Source: Antedon bifida (lineage: Eukaryota > Echinodermata > Crinoidea > Comatulida > Antedonidae). Taken from it: 64,000 bases of DNA. Below are positions 23,688 through 35,129 of this stretch, one piece after another. Within the stretch, counting starts at the first letter, position 1. The number at the start of each line of letters is the position of its first letter. The stretch is taken from the NCBI GenBank assembly GCA_963402885.1, contig OY727103.1, positions 2,420,501 through 2,484,500 of the forward strand, in the 5' to 3' direction. The notes beneath the pieces were generated by a model, which worked only from the letters and a program-made list of their open reading frames with translations, was not told the DNA's origin and searched no databases. Both the position numbers and the translations under genes were made by a program.

Positions 23688-25358
23688 GCTCTCGCTAACT
23701 GCTTTGATGGTTTAAATTTTATGTTTAGCGCCCTCAATTTATTTTAATGTGTAAAAAAAAGGGAATTAATTCTCTTCGTTACGTGTTTAGAAGAGAATTA
23801 ATTTTATCTCATCGTAGTTTGGTATGCCGTGCGTTTGTTATGCAAATGAGTGTGCACATGTGCTGTGGGAAAGATGGTATTGTTAGTTATTCGCGATCAA
23901 CTATTTTGTTAATCTTCTACATTATAATTATAATTCTACCGTTACACATTTAGTGTATTTTTAAATATCCGTTTCATGCAAGATATTGTATTGTAGGCCT
24001 ACTAATATTATGTTGTGAATAAAAGTTTATGGTAGAATAAATAAATAAATATGTTTTAAGCAGATCTTCGAAATTGAAGCATAAAAAGCTAAAAATCGCA
24101 TCTGGATAGTTGAAATTTAACATTATAAATATCAAAGGTGATAATTGTAATTGTTTTCTAAATTATAGAAATATTAAAATTAGTAAGTAGGCTTTTGTGT
24201 GCTAGCTCTGTTTGTATTTCATAATGTTGTTTTGTTGAATTACCGTGCATTTCCATGTCTCACACTGGGGAAACAATCACCATTGTATGGCTGGTCCTGA
24301 ACACTTATATATTTCGTTTCATAATTTCAGGGGAATAAGCTTTCATTCTTAGCTCTGCCCCAACCATGGTGAGCTTAACTGGAGACTTATTATTTAATTT
24401 CATATTTCAATAAATATTTTTTTTCAAAATTGTCTTTGCTCAGCCCCAATCTCTTATATATCATGTTTCAAAATACTATAGGTGTCATTTCTGGGGACCT
24501 TGTAGTTATTTTAAACAGTTTGGTAAGCCCTGCGTTGTTATACAAATGAGTTTGTGCAGGTGTAATGGGGAAGATGGCATTGTTAGTCATTCGCGGTAAA
24601 CACGCCACACTGTTGAAAATGTTGATGATCTTTACATTGAAGATTATTCAAATCATGTAAAAAAACATTTCTACGGACGGGAACATAGCAGATCCCCTCA
24701 TTTAATATGAAAGTAATCTAAAACAGAAGTCCATCTGGAAAAGAAGCCCACCCAAGAGTACTAAAAAGAACTTAGCACATTTTAGCTTCATTGTCCTTAT
24801 AGAGAGAGCATACTATAACATCTTTTATTTTTCTGAGGCTTTCGCCACCTGATTTTTGATGTTGTAAATGTTATGTTTAGCACAAACATTGAACAGTATG
24901 GCGTGTTGACCGCGAATGACTAACAATACCATCTTTCCCACTACACCTGCACAAACTCATTTGCATAACAACGCCGACATACCAAACTACGATGAGATAT
25001 AAATTCTTTTTTAAACACGTAACGAAGAGAATTCTAATTCCTTTTTTTTCTGACTAGGGGTAACATTCTTTGCGAACAACGCGAACGTCAGGAGGGGAAG
25101 TCCCCGATGAAGCAATGTACTTCCGGTACGGTCAACTTTTAACAAAGTGACGTGAATTCAAAGTTATATGTTGGCCTAGTTATGTTAAATAATATACATA
25201 GTTAAAGAGCGTGTTTTAAGGCATTAGGCCTAAATGTCGTAAGCAACAGCAATGGCGAAACACGTTGAAACAATGTGTTTTACTCAAAATTGACTTACGC
25301 CTTTTTTCCCAATTTTGTTTCACCTTATGGTAGGATATTATTTTTCCGGGTTCAGTTT

Positions 25359-26060
25359 AAAGGGTGAGTAGGCTACAGAGGGTGAACTCCCACCCCACCC
25401 ACTCTGGATCCGCCACTGTTTTGCTAGCTAGCCGAGGACTCCCTGAAATGTTTGATTACACGTGAATATACATAGTGTTCTTATTATTTTTCGAACCTTT
25501 TGATATTTCAAACCTAGTACATTATACCGACTGAGTTATTAAAGTATACTAGAAGCTATACAAGATATAAATTATAATCAATTATTGAAGTCCTAATATA
25601 ATATAAGTAATACTTTATGGATGGGCGTTCCTGACACAGGAGAGATGATATCGTTCATTTTTTATTTTTACATCTGTCATATTTTATATTTGTTTGTATA
25701 ACCTTTTTAAGAATCAGTTTTAAGTATTCTTTATTTTATCTTTGTTATATTATTAATTTGTTTTCTATATTGTATGTACGATACCAAATTAAATCAATCA
25801 ACGATGGCGGGTGGGGTCGGGTTTCAATTAATTCTATATGCTCCTCTACTAATATAAAAATACTATTTTTAGAACTTCAACCCATCATGACGTCATCATA
25901 CAGTTTGAAACAGATTGGCCTAGCCCTTCTTGCTGTCTGACAAACGACACCACCACACAGAGTGTGTGTGAACTGTGAAACGACTGTAGTGTGTGTAGCG
26001 ATCGAAACGACACCGCCCAAGCTTTGTGAGTGTTTACGAAGTATACTGCACATATTTTAG
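25359..26060 (+). promoter_or_regulatory. Putative Rap1 promoter and noncoding first exon
   Basis: A perfect CRE palindrome TGACGTCA lies at 25888-25895. It is followed by a CpG- and GT-richer stretch (25950-26040) ending in a good donor, GCTTT|GTGAGT, at 26025/26026. The first coding exon of Rap1 has an acceptor 19 bp before its ATG (TTCATAG at 29012), so a 5' noncoding exon must exist upstream. This is the best candidate seen; without transcripts it remains inference. Confidence 0.4.
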
Positions 26061-26944
26061 TGAGTTTTCATTCTATTATTGTATTAATTAGTGATGATAA
26101 TGTATATTATAATACAGATTGACTTGTAAACAATCCGAATATCTTTTTTCGAAATCTGTACTGTGTTTTGATTAGTAAAACCGAACACAAACTTTTGAGT
26201 TTAGAGGGGCTAGCTGGCTAGGCCTGAGAAAATCTCATTCTGTTTAGGAGGTCGCTTCGAAGTTGCGCCACTACCGTCAGAGCTACAAGCACCATACCTA
26301 GCCTAGGTTGGTTCCAAATCATCGAATTAGTTAATGTTAGTAGTGGGGTGGTAGTTTTTCGATAGGCTTAGAGCGAGTAACATCTTTTCGGTCTAGATTA
26401 ATAAATAGTAAAAATGTTATTTCTTAAAAAGCACATTTGTTCATTTAAAAAAACTCTTTTTCTAGATCACAAATACCTGTATTATTAACTGTATTATGAT
26501 GTTTTATATAAAGAGATGACTTTTAGTGGCACAAATGGAAAGGAACAACCACATATTTTTGGTTTTTATCCTACCTACCATATGTATTACTCATTAAATT
26601 AAATACTTCTTCCACACACCCACTCAACATGTTGGATCAACTGCCGTTTACCCTATCTGTAGTTCATTTACTAAATAACTACTATCATGATTAATAATAA
26701 TAATAAATATTTAAACAGAAATTGAAAAAGGAAAAGCATTTAATATAAATGTTTTTTAACCCAGTGGTACATTTGTTGGTATTTTATGGATACTGTACTA
26801 ACAAATTAATTTAATTGTTTTACCTTTTCAATTTGATTTTTAGAATAATTTCTATTACACACTCTGGGTTCACACTTACATTTTTAAAGTAGGTCTGTAA
26901 AATTGAATACCTTAATAGTCCACACCCGCTATTTATAATTACAG

Positions 26945-27192
26945 TTTTGTAACATAAAGTTTGATAAGGTAGACAGAGATTTACAGTGAGTTTCATACAG
27001 TACTTCAAGATATCTCACTACTGTAAAATACAACATTATCAAATTATTTTTCATTCATAATGAAATCAAGAATAGATTATGAATGAAAAATAATTTGATA
27101 ATGTTGTATTATACAGTAGTGAGATATCTTGAAGTACTGTATGAAACTCACTGTAAATCTCTGTCTACCTTATCAAACTTTATGTGACAAAA
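26945..27192. repeat. Large near-perfect palindrome, arms about 117 bp
   Basis: The left arm 26945-27061 and right arm 27076-27192 are reverse complements with only a few mismatches, around a 14 bp centre. The outer ends of both arms are the inverted-repeat end of MITE family 1. The right arm runs on into a full MITE. Confidence 0.92.
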
Positions 27193-27327
27193 AATGTGAT
27201 GTGCCCATATATGGACATGATGATGTCATATCGCTACCATATTTTGGCATATCACTACCATATTTTGGCAAATCACTACCATATTTTTGGGCACATCACT
27301 CTTTTTTGATAGTGTAGACAGCGCTTA
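27155..27327 (-). mobile_element. Foldback MITE family 1, copy 6
   Basis: Full copy with three 21 bp internal units. Two of the CCATATTTTGG boxes have one extra T, so they are imperfect CArG boxes. It adjoins the palindrome. Confidence 0.85.
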
Positions 27328-29031
27328 AGTAAGTTACTGTATGAACTTGTCAAATGGAGTTAATTTTGAGCTGTTTAGTTTGCTCTGCATTCACACATAT
27401 ATCAGAGTTTATATAAAAGACCACGACAGTAGCTGGCAGTGACATAATATTTTATTCTTTATAAAATTATGGTTTGCCTTTCTACAGTTCCACCATTTCT
27501 TTCTGGTTTAGACTAATTTTTACCGGACTATCACATTAACCGTGCTTAGAAAACTGAATGAAGTTTAAGTTGTCTAGTGAGTGTAAACACAGCATAAAGT
27601 AATGATACGTTACTGTATGTTGTGGCATTAGGTGCAATGTTCAATGTCGTTTCTATTTGGTTCAAACTTTATTAAGTGATTAATGGTGTTGTAGGGTGCA
27701 ATGTTCATTGAATGATGTGGTTTTCCATTTTCAACCATAATGTGTGATTTGGTATGATTGTTACTTGGTAGCTATCTAATACTGTAGGTACTCTCAAATT
27801 ATGAATTTTGATCACTTTTTTGCTGCTGTGGTTGATTTTCCCTTTGTTTTTGTATGACTTTTTCGTGTTTGATTGTTTTTTGTATAAATTTGTAACTATA
27901 ATGTATTGATATTTTTCTATGTTAATGTTTTGATGTTTTTGTGTACTTTTTATACAGATTTTATGTAAATTCAATACTTTCAGCTTCTGCTGCTTTTTGT
28001 ATATATATGTTTTTTTTTATACCGAAATAAATAAAAAATTTCTATCAGTTGTAGTTGTCATAGAAATAATAATGACTAAATTTACTAAAAGGGTTTGTTT
28101 GAAAACTTCTATTTTAGAAAAGTGAGGCTTTCAATGAATTGAAATATATATTATCCCATTTGACGAGTACAAAACATTCAATATTTGTTTTTTACCACAC
28201 CTACTGTTATAAAGTAAACCTCTGTTCAATTAAATCAACACTTCTGTAGGTGTACTGTATTGTAAAATGTGGTCCTTGGAATTCGGCCGTGGACAGTAGT
28301 TCAGTGGATGCTTTTTTTTCCATGTGGCATCGTTCATTTTTAGTTAGCAAAATCTAACATGTGATTGGGAGAAATTAATGCTCAACATATGATACACTAA
28401 TCTAACATTCACAAATGTGATTTCATATGTACAATACATTAATATGGCAAGGATACGCAAATGTGCTATAGAGTACTTACACATACAAGCTATTTTGTAA
28501 AAAGAAGATAAATAAAATATTAAAACATATTGTGGGAGGTACAGTAAATGTAAGTAAAGCAAAATGTGAAGATATGAGTATGACTGTACTTAATGTAAAT
28601 ATACATTAGAAATGGTAGAATACTGAAACTGGGCTGTAGACTTTCGAGGTTTAAACAAAACAAACAGTGTGTTGCTGTTCAACAGAAGATGACTACATTA
28701 GTACAAGAACACTCTGTCTAAGCATACAGATAGTGAACTATATGGTTTAAGCTTATACACCGCTGTTATAGACTACAGTAGCTAAAATAATACAGTATTC
28801 ATATATATATAATTTAAGAATATAAGATCTTTCTATCATAGATCTGTCTGTGAGATACTGTCATTAATAAAATATGGACTTCCTCATAAACAATTCTACA
28901 CTACCTTACAATTTCCTCTATAAATTATTGTAGCAGACATTTATTTGTTTTGATTGATTCATGTTTTTGTTATTTTCTTTATTTATTATCACTGTTACTT
29001 TATTTTTCATAGGTAGAACTATTTCATCAAC

Positions 29032-32000
29032 ATGCGTGAATACAAACTTGTTGTTCTTGGGTCTGGTGGTGTTGGAAAAAGTGCTTTGGTAAGTTATTAA
29101 AAACTTAAGCTCTGTTTACACTATCCGGCTAGTTTAACAAAAAAAGTGTGTGCCCAAATATGGTAGTGATATGCTTAAATATGGTAGTGATATGACACCA
29201 TCATGTAGATATTTGGGCACATCACATAAAGTTTGATAGTGTAGACAGATCTTTAAACATCATCCATTATTTATTACCATGTATGCCAACATACACAGTT
29301 CTTTTGTTTAACTATAGATTTAAAAAAAAAGACATATTATACATTTTATTGTGCAAGAACTTGTACTAAAGCCAAAAAATGTGAAAAAAAAATTCTTTCT
29401 TTTTCTTCAGACTGTCCAGTTTGTTCAAGGTATATTTGTGGAGAAATATGATCCAACAATCGAAGATAGTTACAGAAAGGTATTTTGTCTTAAATTTATG
29501 TGGAAAATAAGATGTCTTGTTCATAATGTGTAAATATGTGCAAAAGAAAACAAAATTACTTATGGGTCTCGTCTACAGCATCCAACAAAAGTCAGCTAGA
29601 TTTATATCTAGATGACTAGATAAAATTAAGATAATATCAGTAAATTTATTATTTATGATGAATATATTCATATTAATTATTAATAAGTATTTTACTGCAC
29701 AAGTTCTTACTCACTTTCTTAATATTCTCAATTTAAATATGTACAAAACCTAGGCTATGATTTCTGTCTAGATAAAATTAAGAAAAAAGTAATATCAGTA
29801 ATTTATTATGATGAATATTTGTATATTTATATTAATGATTAATAAGTATTTACTGTACATACACATGTTTTTCCTTTCTTATAATATTCTCAATTTAAAT
29901 ATTAACGGAACGTAGGCTTTTGTCGGAATTGAAAGCAGCTGAAATTGCATTTATCGCCGCTGCGTTTATTTTGGCAGGAAGGAAAGCGCTACCTGTTAAA
30001 TCTAGATAGCTTGATAGTTATCAGTGTTATATTACTCTTAGTTGCTTTGGCCGTTTTCCAAAACTACAGTAAATTGTCAGAATCAAAATTGGCTGAAATA
30101 ACCAATTATTTATTATCTTTTAAGCGATTATTATCATGCAGTGGAAACGAGATATAAACTGTCTACACTATCAAACTTTATGTGGCAAAAAAATGTGATG
30201 TGACCATATATGGACATGATGATGTCATATCACTACCATATTTGGGCACATCACACTTTTTGTCAAACTAATTTGATAGTGTAGACAGAGCTTAAGTTAT
30301 TGTAATATAACAGACTTAAAAATAACGGATTCGAGAAACGTAATTGATTTTATGTTTGAACGGCATAATGATTATTACCGAGCAGTTTTTATTAAACTCA
30401 TGCATTGTGGGTAATGTGTAAGCTCATTTATACGCATTTTACCCCCAGAATAATTGATTATACCGTATTTAAAATTCAAATCATGTAGCATAAGTACACA
30501 TTCTCCCATGACTATTATGATAAATAAAAGCTGCTGATTTTTCTGTTTTAATATTATAAAGCTCTGTCTACATTATCAAACTACAAACAGTGATGTGCCA
30601 AATATGGTAGTGATATGCCCAAATGTGGTAATGTAATGACGACATGTCTATATGGGCACATCACATTTTTTGTCACATCCAGTTTGATAGTGTAGACAGA
30701 GCTTAATAAAGCATAGAAACCTATACCTGACCTCCTCATCAGCTACACCATTAAGCACACAAATATATTCCCCTCTCAAATGTTCTAATCCATATATGGG
30801 CATATTGAAAATGCTGGTTTTTTTTAATATTCACATACTTTTTTTTCTTTAAACCACTGCTCAAGGTCTAAAAATATCAGTTAATAAATTAAAAGCAAAT
30901 TTATGTTTGTGGCTGTTTTCAAGGGTGTGGTTAAGATCTCCATACTTGAGTCTGGCAGTCGTTATTTACGAATTATCATACTTTCATTTTTAATTCACAA
31001 AGCTTTTAAGTTGTTGATGCTATCCAAGATTATTTTGTTATTGTACATTTAAAACGTCATCATACAACATATTATAGCATTATCAAGCTGGACTGCATTC
31101 TCTCTTTTCGTTCAAAATTACTAGACTAGACTACTAGAAAGGAATAAAGAATGAAACATAAGTTTGAGAGGTGCATCACATTTAATGAATTATGTACATT
31201 TAGTAACATTTAAAATTGTTATTAAAATGTATTATTATTTTTACTGTATTTTCTCTGGTATAATCCTAACTCCCTAGAACACGAAATTGGCCCGACTTTG
31301 GCTATACCCGGAGAAACCCTTATTAAGCATTCTTGTAAAAACTGAACTGGTTAGAGATATGCCTACTGTACATCCAGACCAAAAGTCAATATTGGGACTA
31401 TACCTGAGGATGTGCCTGTTTGTGAAATCAAACATAAAGTAATAAAGTAGGGGGTGGGATTAGCCCCGAGTATGGTATTACAAATATCTGAACTTATACT
31501 TATATGTGTTTTTTTTTAATATTTAAAAAAATTGTAAATCCAATGCTATGATATCGAAGCATATGCATCTTTTGTTTTGGTATTTTAGTCGGAAAATGAG
31601 GCGCCTACATGACGCAGCATCACATCAATAATACACGTTGTAAAATGAAATTATGTAAAAAAAACAAAATCTTTGGAATATAAATGGAAAATAAGTAGTT
31701 TCAGTTTGCGATGTGGAGTGGCTCTGTTTTAGTCAGGCACAGTTTATGAGTCCCCTGAGTTTGTTGTCACTTAATTTACTCATGTCTTAAGAATTCAACC
31801 AACTTGACCTTTTTCACTTGACATTTTGAAAAAAAATTTAACACTGCTAAAGTCAACAGTAAAATAATTCACTTTTTTTTTATAAGAGCACTCAAACCAA
31901 AGAACACAAAAGACAGTAGAACTACTAGAATAAATTGACGATGAAACATGATTTGTATTTCCATGACTGAAAAATAGACATTTTTAGGATGAAATTTAGC

Positions 32001-34068
32001 TAAACATTGACATCTGAGTCTGGGGAAATTTACTATACTATATTATTATAATTATACTTTGTAGGAAGTTGATATTATTAACACCTCATCATGTATTGTC
32101 CGGTGTTGAACGTACTAATTATTTCTAAAAATGTTTAACAGTTTCCTTACTTACAGCTGTATGTTATTGTTTGTCGAGTTAAATAAACACTTCACTTTTT
32201 TTTTCTAGCAAGTTGAGGTAGAAGGCCAGCAATGTATGTTAGAGATTCTGGATACAGCTGGAACGGTAAGTTATTTAAATACATCTAAAATGTTTGTAAT
32301 GTAAATTCCATTGTTAGGATTGCTTCTTTTCTGGTGTGCATTTTTATTCTGTACTTAATTTTTTTCACGTCACCCTAGAATCTTCCATTCCAATAATTTA
32401 AACTAGATAGAGTTTTTAGTTTTTAAAAGAGGAATCTCTGAATAAATTATATACTGTATTTCTCAACTGATATTAAAGCTAAATATCTAATCTAATAAAT
32501 GAATGCCATACCTAACAACTTAGCTTGCCATACCAACTGATATTAAAGTTAAATCTAATAAATGACTGACTTGGCTTGCCATAACCTTAAAATGTGTACA
32601 ACTTGTGTTGTTGATGGGCCTTGCATGTGGGATTATATTAATACCTTAATGGGTTGTTCACTTTACCAGCTTTGTGTACTTGTGAATTAATGCACAGTTA
32701 GTTGCAATTAGCGGTATTGCTTTCAAAGTGTCTTACTCTAACCATAGAACAATATTATATATATTTTTTTTATTTGAGTAAAAAAACAGGGAAGATCAAA
32801 AGAAAGGGGTGCATTAGGGAGTAACCTTTATTCTAAATTGCTGTTAAATTTCTCCAAAAAAAATTCCCTCATTCTACATATTTTAACTTTGTTCGTTTTT
32901 TTTTGCCTCTAGGAACAATTTACTGCAATGAGGGATTTATACATGAAGAATGGGCAAGGATTCGTATTGGTCTACTCTATTACGGCTCAATCGACATTTA
33001 ATGACCTCCATGACCTCCGAGAACAGATCATCAGGGTCAAGGACACAGATCATGTAAGATTTTATTAAAATTCACTTTATTATATTAAGTCGACCTCTCC
33101 TCTGAATAATAGGATAATAATAATAATAAACTTTATTAAATCACGGTAACACTTGTTCACCTCAAAATACATTTATACAAAAAATTAAATTAACAACAAG
33201 AGTTTAACTAAGATGAACAAAGCACCTATATTAAGAGGACACTGTGTTGGGTCCTGACGATCATTACCATACCACTTGATGAATACAGTTGAGTCCAAAT
33301 GTACTGCATTAAAATATTGGTATATAAATTTGAATTTGGTTTTTGTTTGATAGGTACCAATGGTTTTGGTAGGAAACAAATGTGATTTAGAAGACGAGAG
33401 AGTGGTGGGTAAAGACCAAGGGATCAACTTAGCAAGACAATTCAATAGCTGGTATGTAAACAACCATTTCCAAGTTGAAATATAATCCCTTAATTATGAA
33501 CTAATTTTCCTTTTGAAGCCTATGTGAATACTGTGGATTTGAACCCAAGACACTGGGATTGGCAGGCACAAATTGTTGACCACCGAGCTGCAGTGCCACT
33601 ACTAAAATATTAGAAGATTATAAAACTACATTCCTATGGTCGTATTCACTATTTACATTTAGGCTAAGGGAAGCACTTACAATTAAAATTAAAAAATCTC
33701 CTTTCTAAGTGAATTTAAGTGAAATACTTAATATTTAAGTGAAATACTTAATATTTAAGTGAAATACTTAATATTTAAGTGAAATATCTCACTTAAGTGT
33801 GATTGGTGAATACGGCCAGTGGTTGTTAAATCTGAATTTCACTGCCCAAAGTTTTATGTGTATTCATTAATAATATGCAGAGCATAGTAGTACTTTGATT
33901 TAAATGTTTAAATAAAATAATTTTTTTTCCAGTACGTTCCTTGAGTCATCTGCAAAGGCGAAGATTAACGTAAACGATATCTTCTACGATTTGGTGAGAC
34001 AAATCAACAAAAATATACCAGACACAAAAAAGAAAGACAAAAAGAACAAGCGATGTGTTCTTATTTAG
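29032..34068 (+). CDS. RAP1: Rap1 small GTPase, 185 aa, six coding exons
   Basis: Ras-family switch controlling integrin adhesion, cadherin junctions and ERK signalling, activated by Epac/C3G-type exchange factors. Exons: 29032-29088, 29411-29479, 32209-32265, 32913-33053, 33354-33451, 33933-34068, all with GT-AG borders. P-loop GSGGVGKS is at 10-17, switch I includes YDPTIEDSY with Thr35, and DTAGT carries Thr61 in place of the Ras Gln61, the Rap hallmark. NKCD is at 116-119 and ESSAK near 146-150. A polybasic tail ends in CVLI, a CAAX box suited to geranylgeranylation and membrane anchoring. Length equals that of vertebrate Rap1 within one residue. RAP1A and RAP1B arose in vertebrates, so a single RAP1 name fits. 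Intron 2 (2.7 kb) holds two full MITE copies, and a third copy lies in intron 1. Confidence 0.98.
29106..29255 (+). mobile_element. Foldback MITE family 1, copy 7
   Basis: In Rap1 intron 1, 17 bp after the exon. Two CCAAATATGG-type units are present; the CCATATATGG box is replaced by a mutated sequence. Confidence 0.85.
29940..30155 (+). other. GC-richer island inside Rap1 intron 2
   Basis: A stretch with CGCCGCTGCG and GGCAGGAAGG words stands out from the AT-rich intron. It is open in one frame for 70 codons ([10 protein letters not shown]...) but has no family resemblance. It could be an unidentified element fragment or an enhancer. Confidence 0.25.
30156..30294 (-). mobile_element. Foldback MITE family 1, copy 8
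   Basis: Full-length in Rap1 intron 2, with both inverted ends. CArG boxes CCATATATGG and CCATATTTGG are intact. Confidence 0.9.
30558..30704 (+). mobile_element. Foldback MITE family 1, copy 9
   Basis: Second copy in Rap1 intron 2, 260 bp after copy 8 and in the opposite orientation. One CCAAATATGG is kept; the other boxes are mutated. Confidence 0.88.
33525..33605 (-). other. tRNA-like sequence in Rap1 intron 5
   Basis: The minus strand has GCTCGGTGGTCAAC (A-box-like) and GGGTTCAAATCC (B-box). Acceptor pairing is incomplete, so it is a decayed SINE head or tRNA pseudogene. Confidence 0.5.
33717..33790. repeat. 20 bp tandem repeat, about 3.5 copies
   Basis: The unit AAGTGAAATACTTAATATTT repeats almost perfectly in Rap1 intron 5. 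It contains the partial palindrome AAGTGAAATACTT. Confidence 0.9.
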
Positions 34069-34886
34069 ACCATTGTTATTCTTCTCTTTGTCTTTACATT
34101 GTAAGTAGATATGCTTAACTATTATAACACCTACTGTATTAGTGGTTTTGTTTAAAGGTTGTATGTGAATACTCACTTGTGGTGCTCATAAGTGGGTGGT
34201 TGCTCATGAGTGATTTTCAACATTTGAACGACTGCTCTTGACTGGACTGTAGATATGCCACTTACTATACTCTGATGTAATTGTACTGAATGCTCTGCAC
34301 ATTGAGATCACTTTGTGAAATAACTTGCAAATGATGTTGAGAATTAGGAGAAGATAGTTAGGTGTGGTGGTGTGTTGTTTTTATTTTGTCACTCACTTTC
34401 TTACTTGCACCCTGGGAGAACAGTCTTTGACTAAAAAGGTCTATATAAAGAAGAAATAAATTTTTTAAAAATAAAGTAAAGTGAGAGTAGAAACATACTT
34501 AGATTCCCGATAAAAAGGTATTTTATAGTTAGTTAAAATAGTTGAAATTCCACTTGTGTGTGGTCATAAGTTGCTCATGAGTAACTTACACCATGTGAAC
34601 ATCACCTTATAATGAATGTTCTCCTTTCATTTTCTATCTTCAGAATGCATAACCAGCTGTAAGCTGAGACCTGGTTTACCACAAGCTAGTGATGTCAAAT
34701 GAAAGTCTTACGTTGAAACCACCTCCGAATTTTAAATAATCCGTTTTTGGGGTGTTTAGATAATATTAAGTTATTATAACCATCTTTTTTATTGTATTGT
34801 TTGCTTAATACTCATCATATGGAGCAAAGTAAATTAAGACCATCATATTTTCTTAATGTTCAGTGTACAGTGTGTAATTTAAGTAT

Positions 34887-34921
34887 GTGGCTATATGCAC
34901 AGCAGCTGTGTGTATAGCCAC
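34887..34921 (+). other. Strong hairpin in the presumed Rap1 3' UTR
   Basis: GTGGCTATATGCACAGC pairs with GCTGTGTGTATAGCCAC, with two G-U wobbles and an almost absent loop. As RNA it would be a stable stem of about 15 bp. Confidence 0.6.
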
Positions 34922-35053
34922 AAGGCTGCCTGTGAATAGCAACTGTGTATAATTATAAGTAGCTAGTAGCATGATTTTGTTATACACATATCCCATGATG
35001 AAATAGATTGCTATTTATCCTTGAATTCAATTGAAAACATGGAATACATGCGT

Positions 35054-35129
35054 ACCTGTGATTACATTGGTGGTATCATTACCATGTATACACATGCCTA
35101 CCTGTGATTACATTGGTGGTATCATTACC
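35054..35129. repeat. Direct duplication, period 46 bp
   Basis: A 30 bp block starting ACCTGTGATTACATTGG occurs at 35054-35083 and again, identical, at 35100-35129. Confidence 0.9.

Larger units (their letters stand above)
18811..25358. repeat. Three-copy tandem array, 2.18 kb unit
   Basis: Units begin at 18811, 20995 and 23179 (GGGTTTTATGGTGTC) and the array stops at about 25358. The same anchor (GATCAGTTAGCTCAG) recurs at 19059, 21242 and 23427, giving periods of 2183 and 2185. Copies differ at only a few positions (for example CATCATTGC in unit 1 against CATCAATGC in units 2 and 3), so the duplication is recent. Each unit holds two divergent tRNA-like sequences, a SINE-like body, and a 1.3 kb element with long inverted ends. 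No protein gene is supported. Confidence 0.95.
26061..29012. other. Presumed Rap1 5' UTR intron; no other gene seen
   Basis: AT-rich sequence holding the large palindrome at 26.9-27.2 kb and one MITE copy. Small open frames here, such as the pair with the same start MKYCMKL on opposite strands, come from the palindrome. Confidence 0.5.

Noticed and set aside
19090-23953. Repeated ORFs of 60-79 codons in the 2.18 kb units
   Set aside because: They recur only because the units are duplicated, cross tRNA-like and inverted-repeat sequence, and resemble no protein family.
29032-34068. Ras rather than Rap
   Set aside because: Thr61 and the switch regions fit Rap1; the overall sequence follows Rap1, not Ras, Ral or Rap2.
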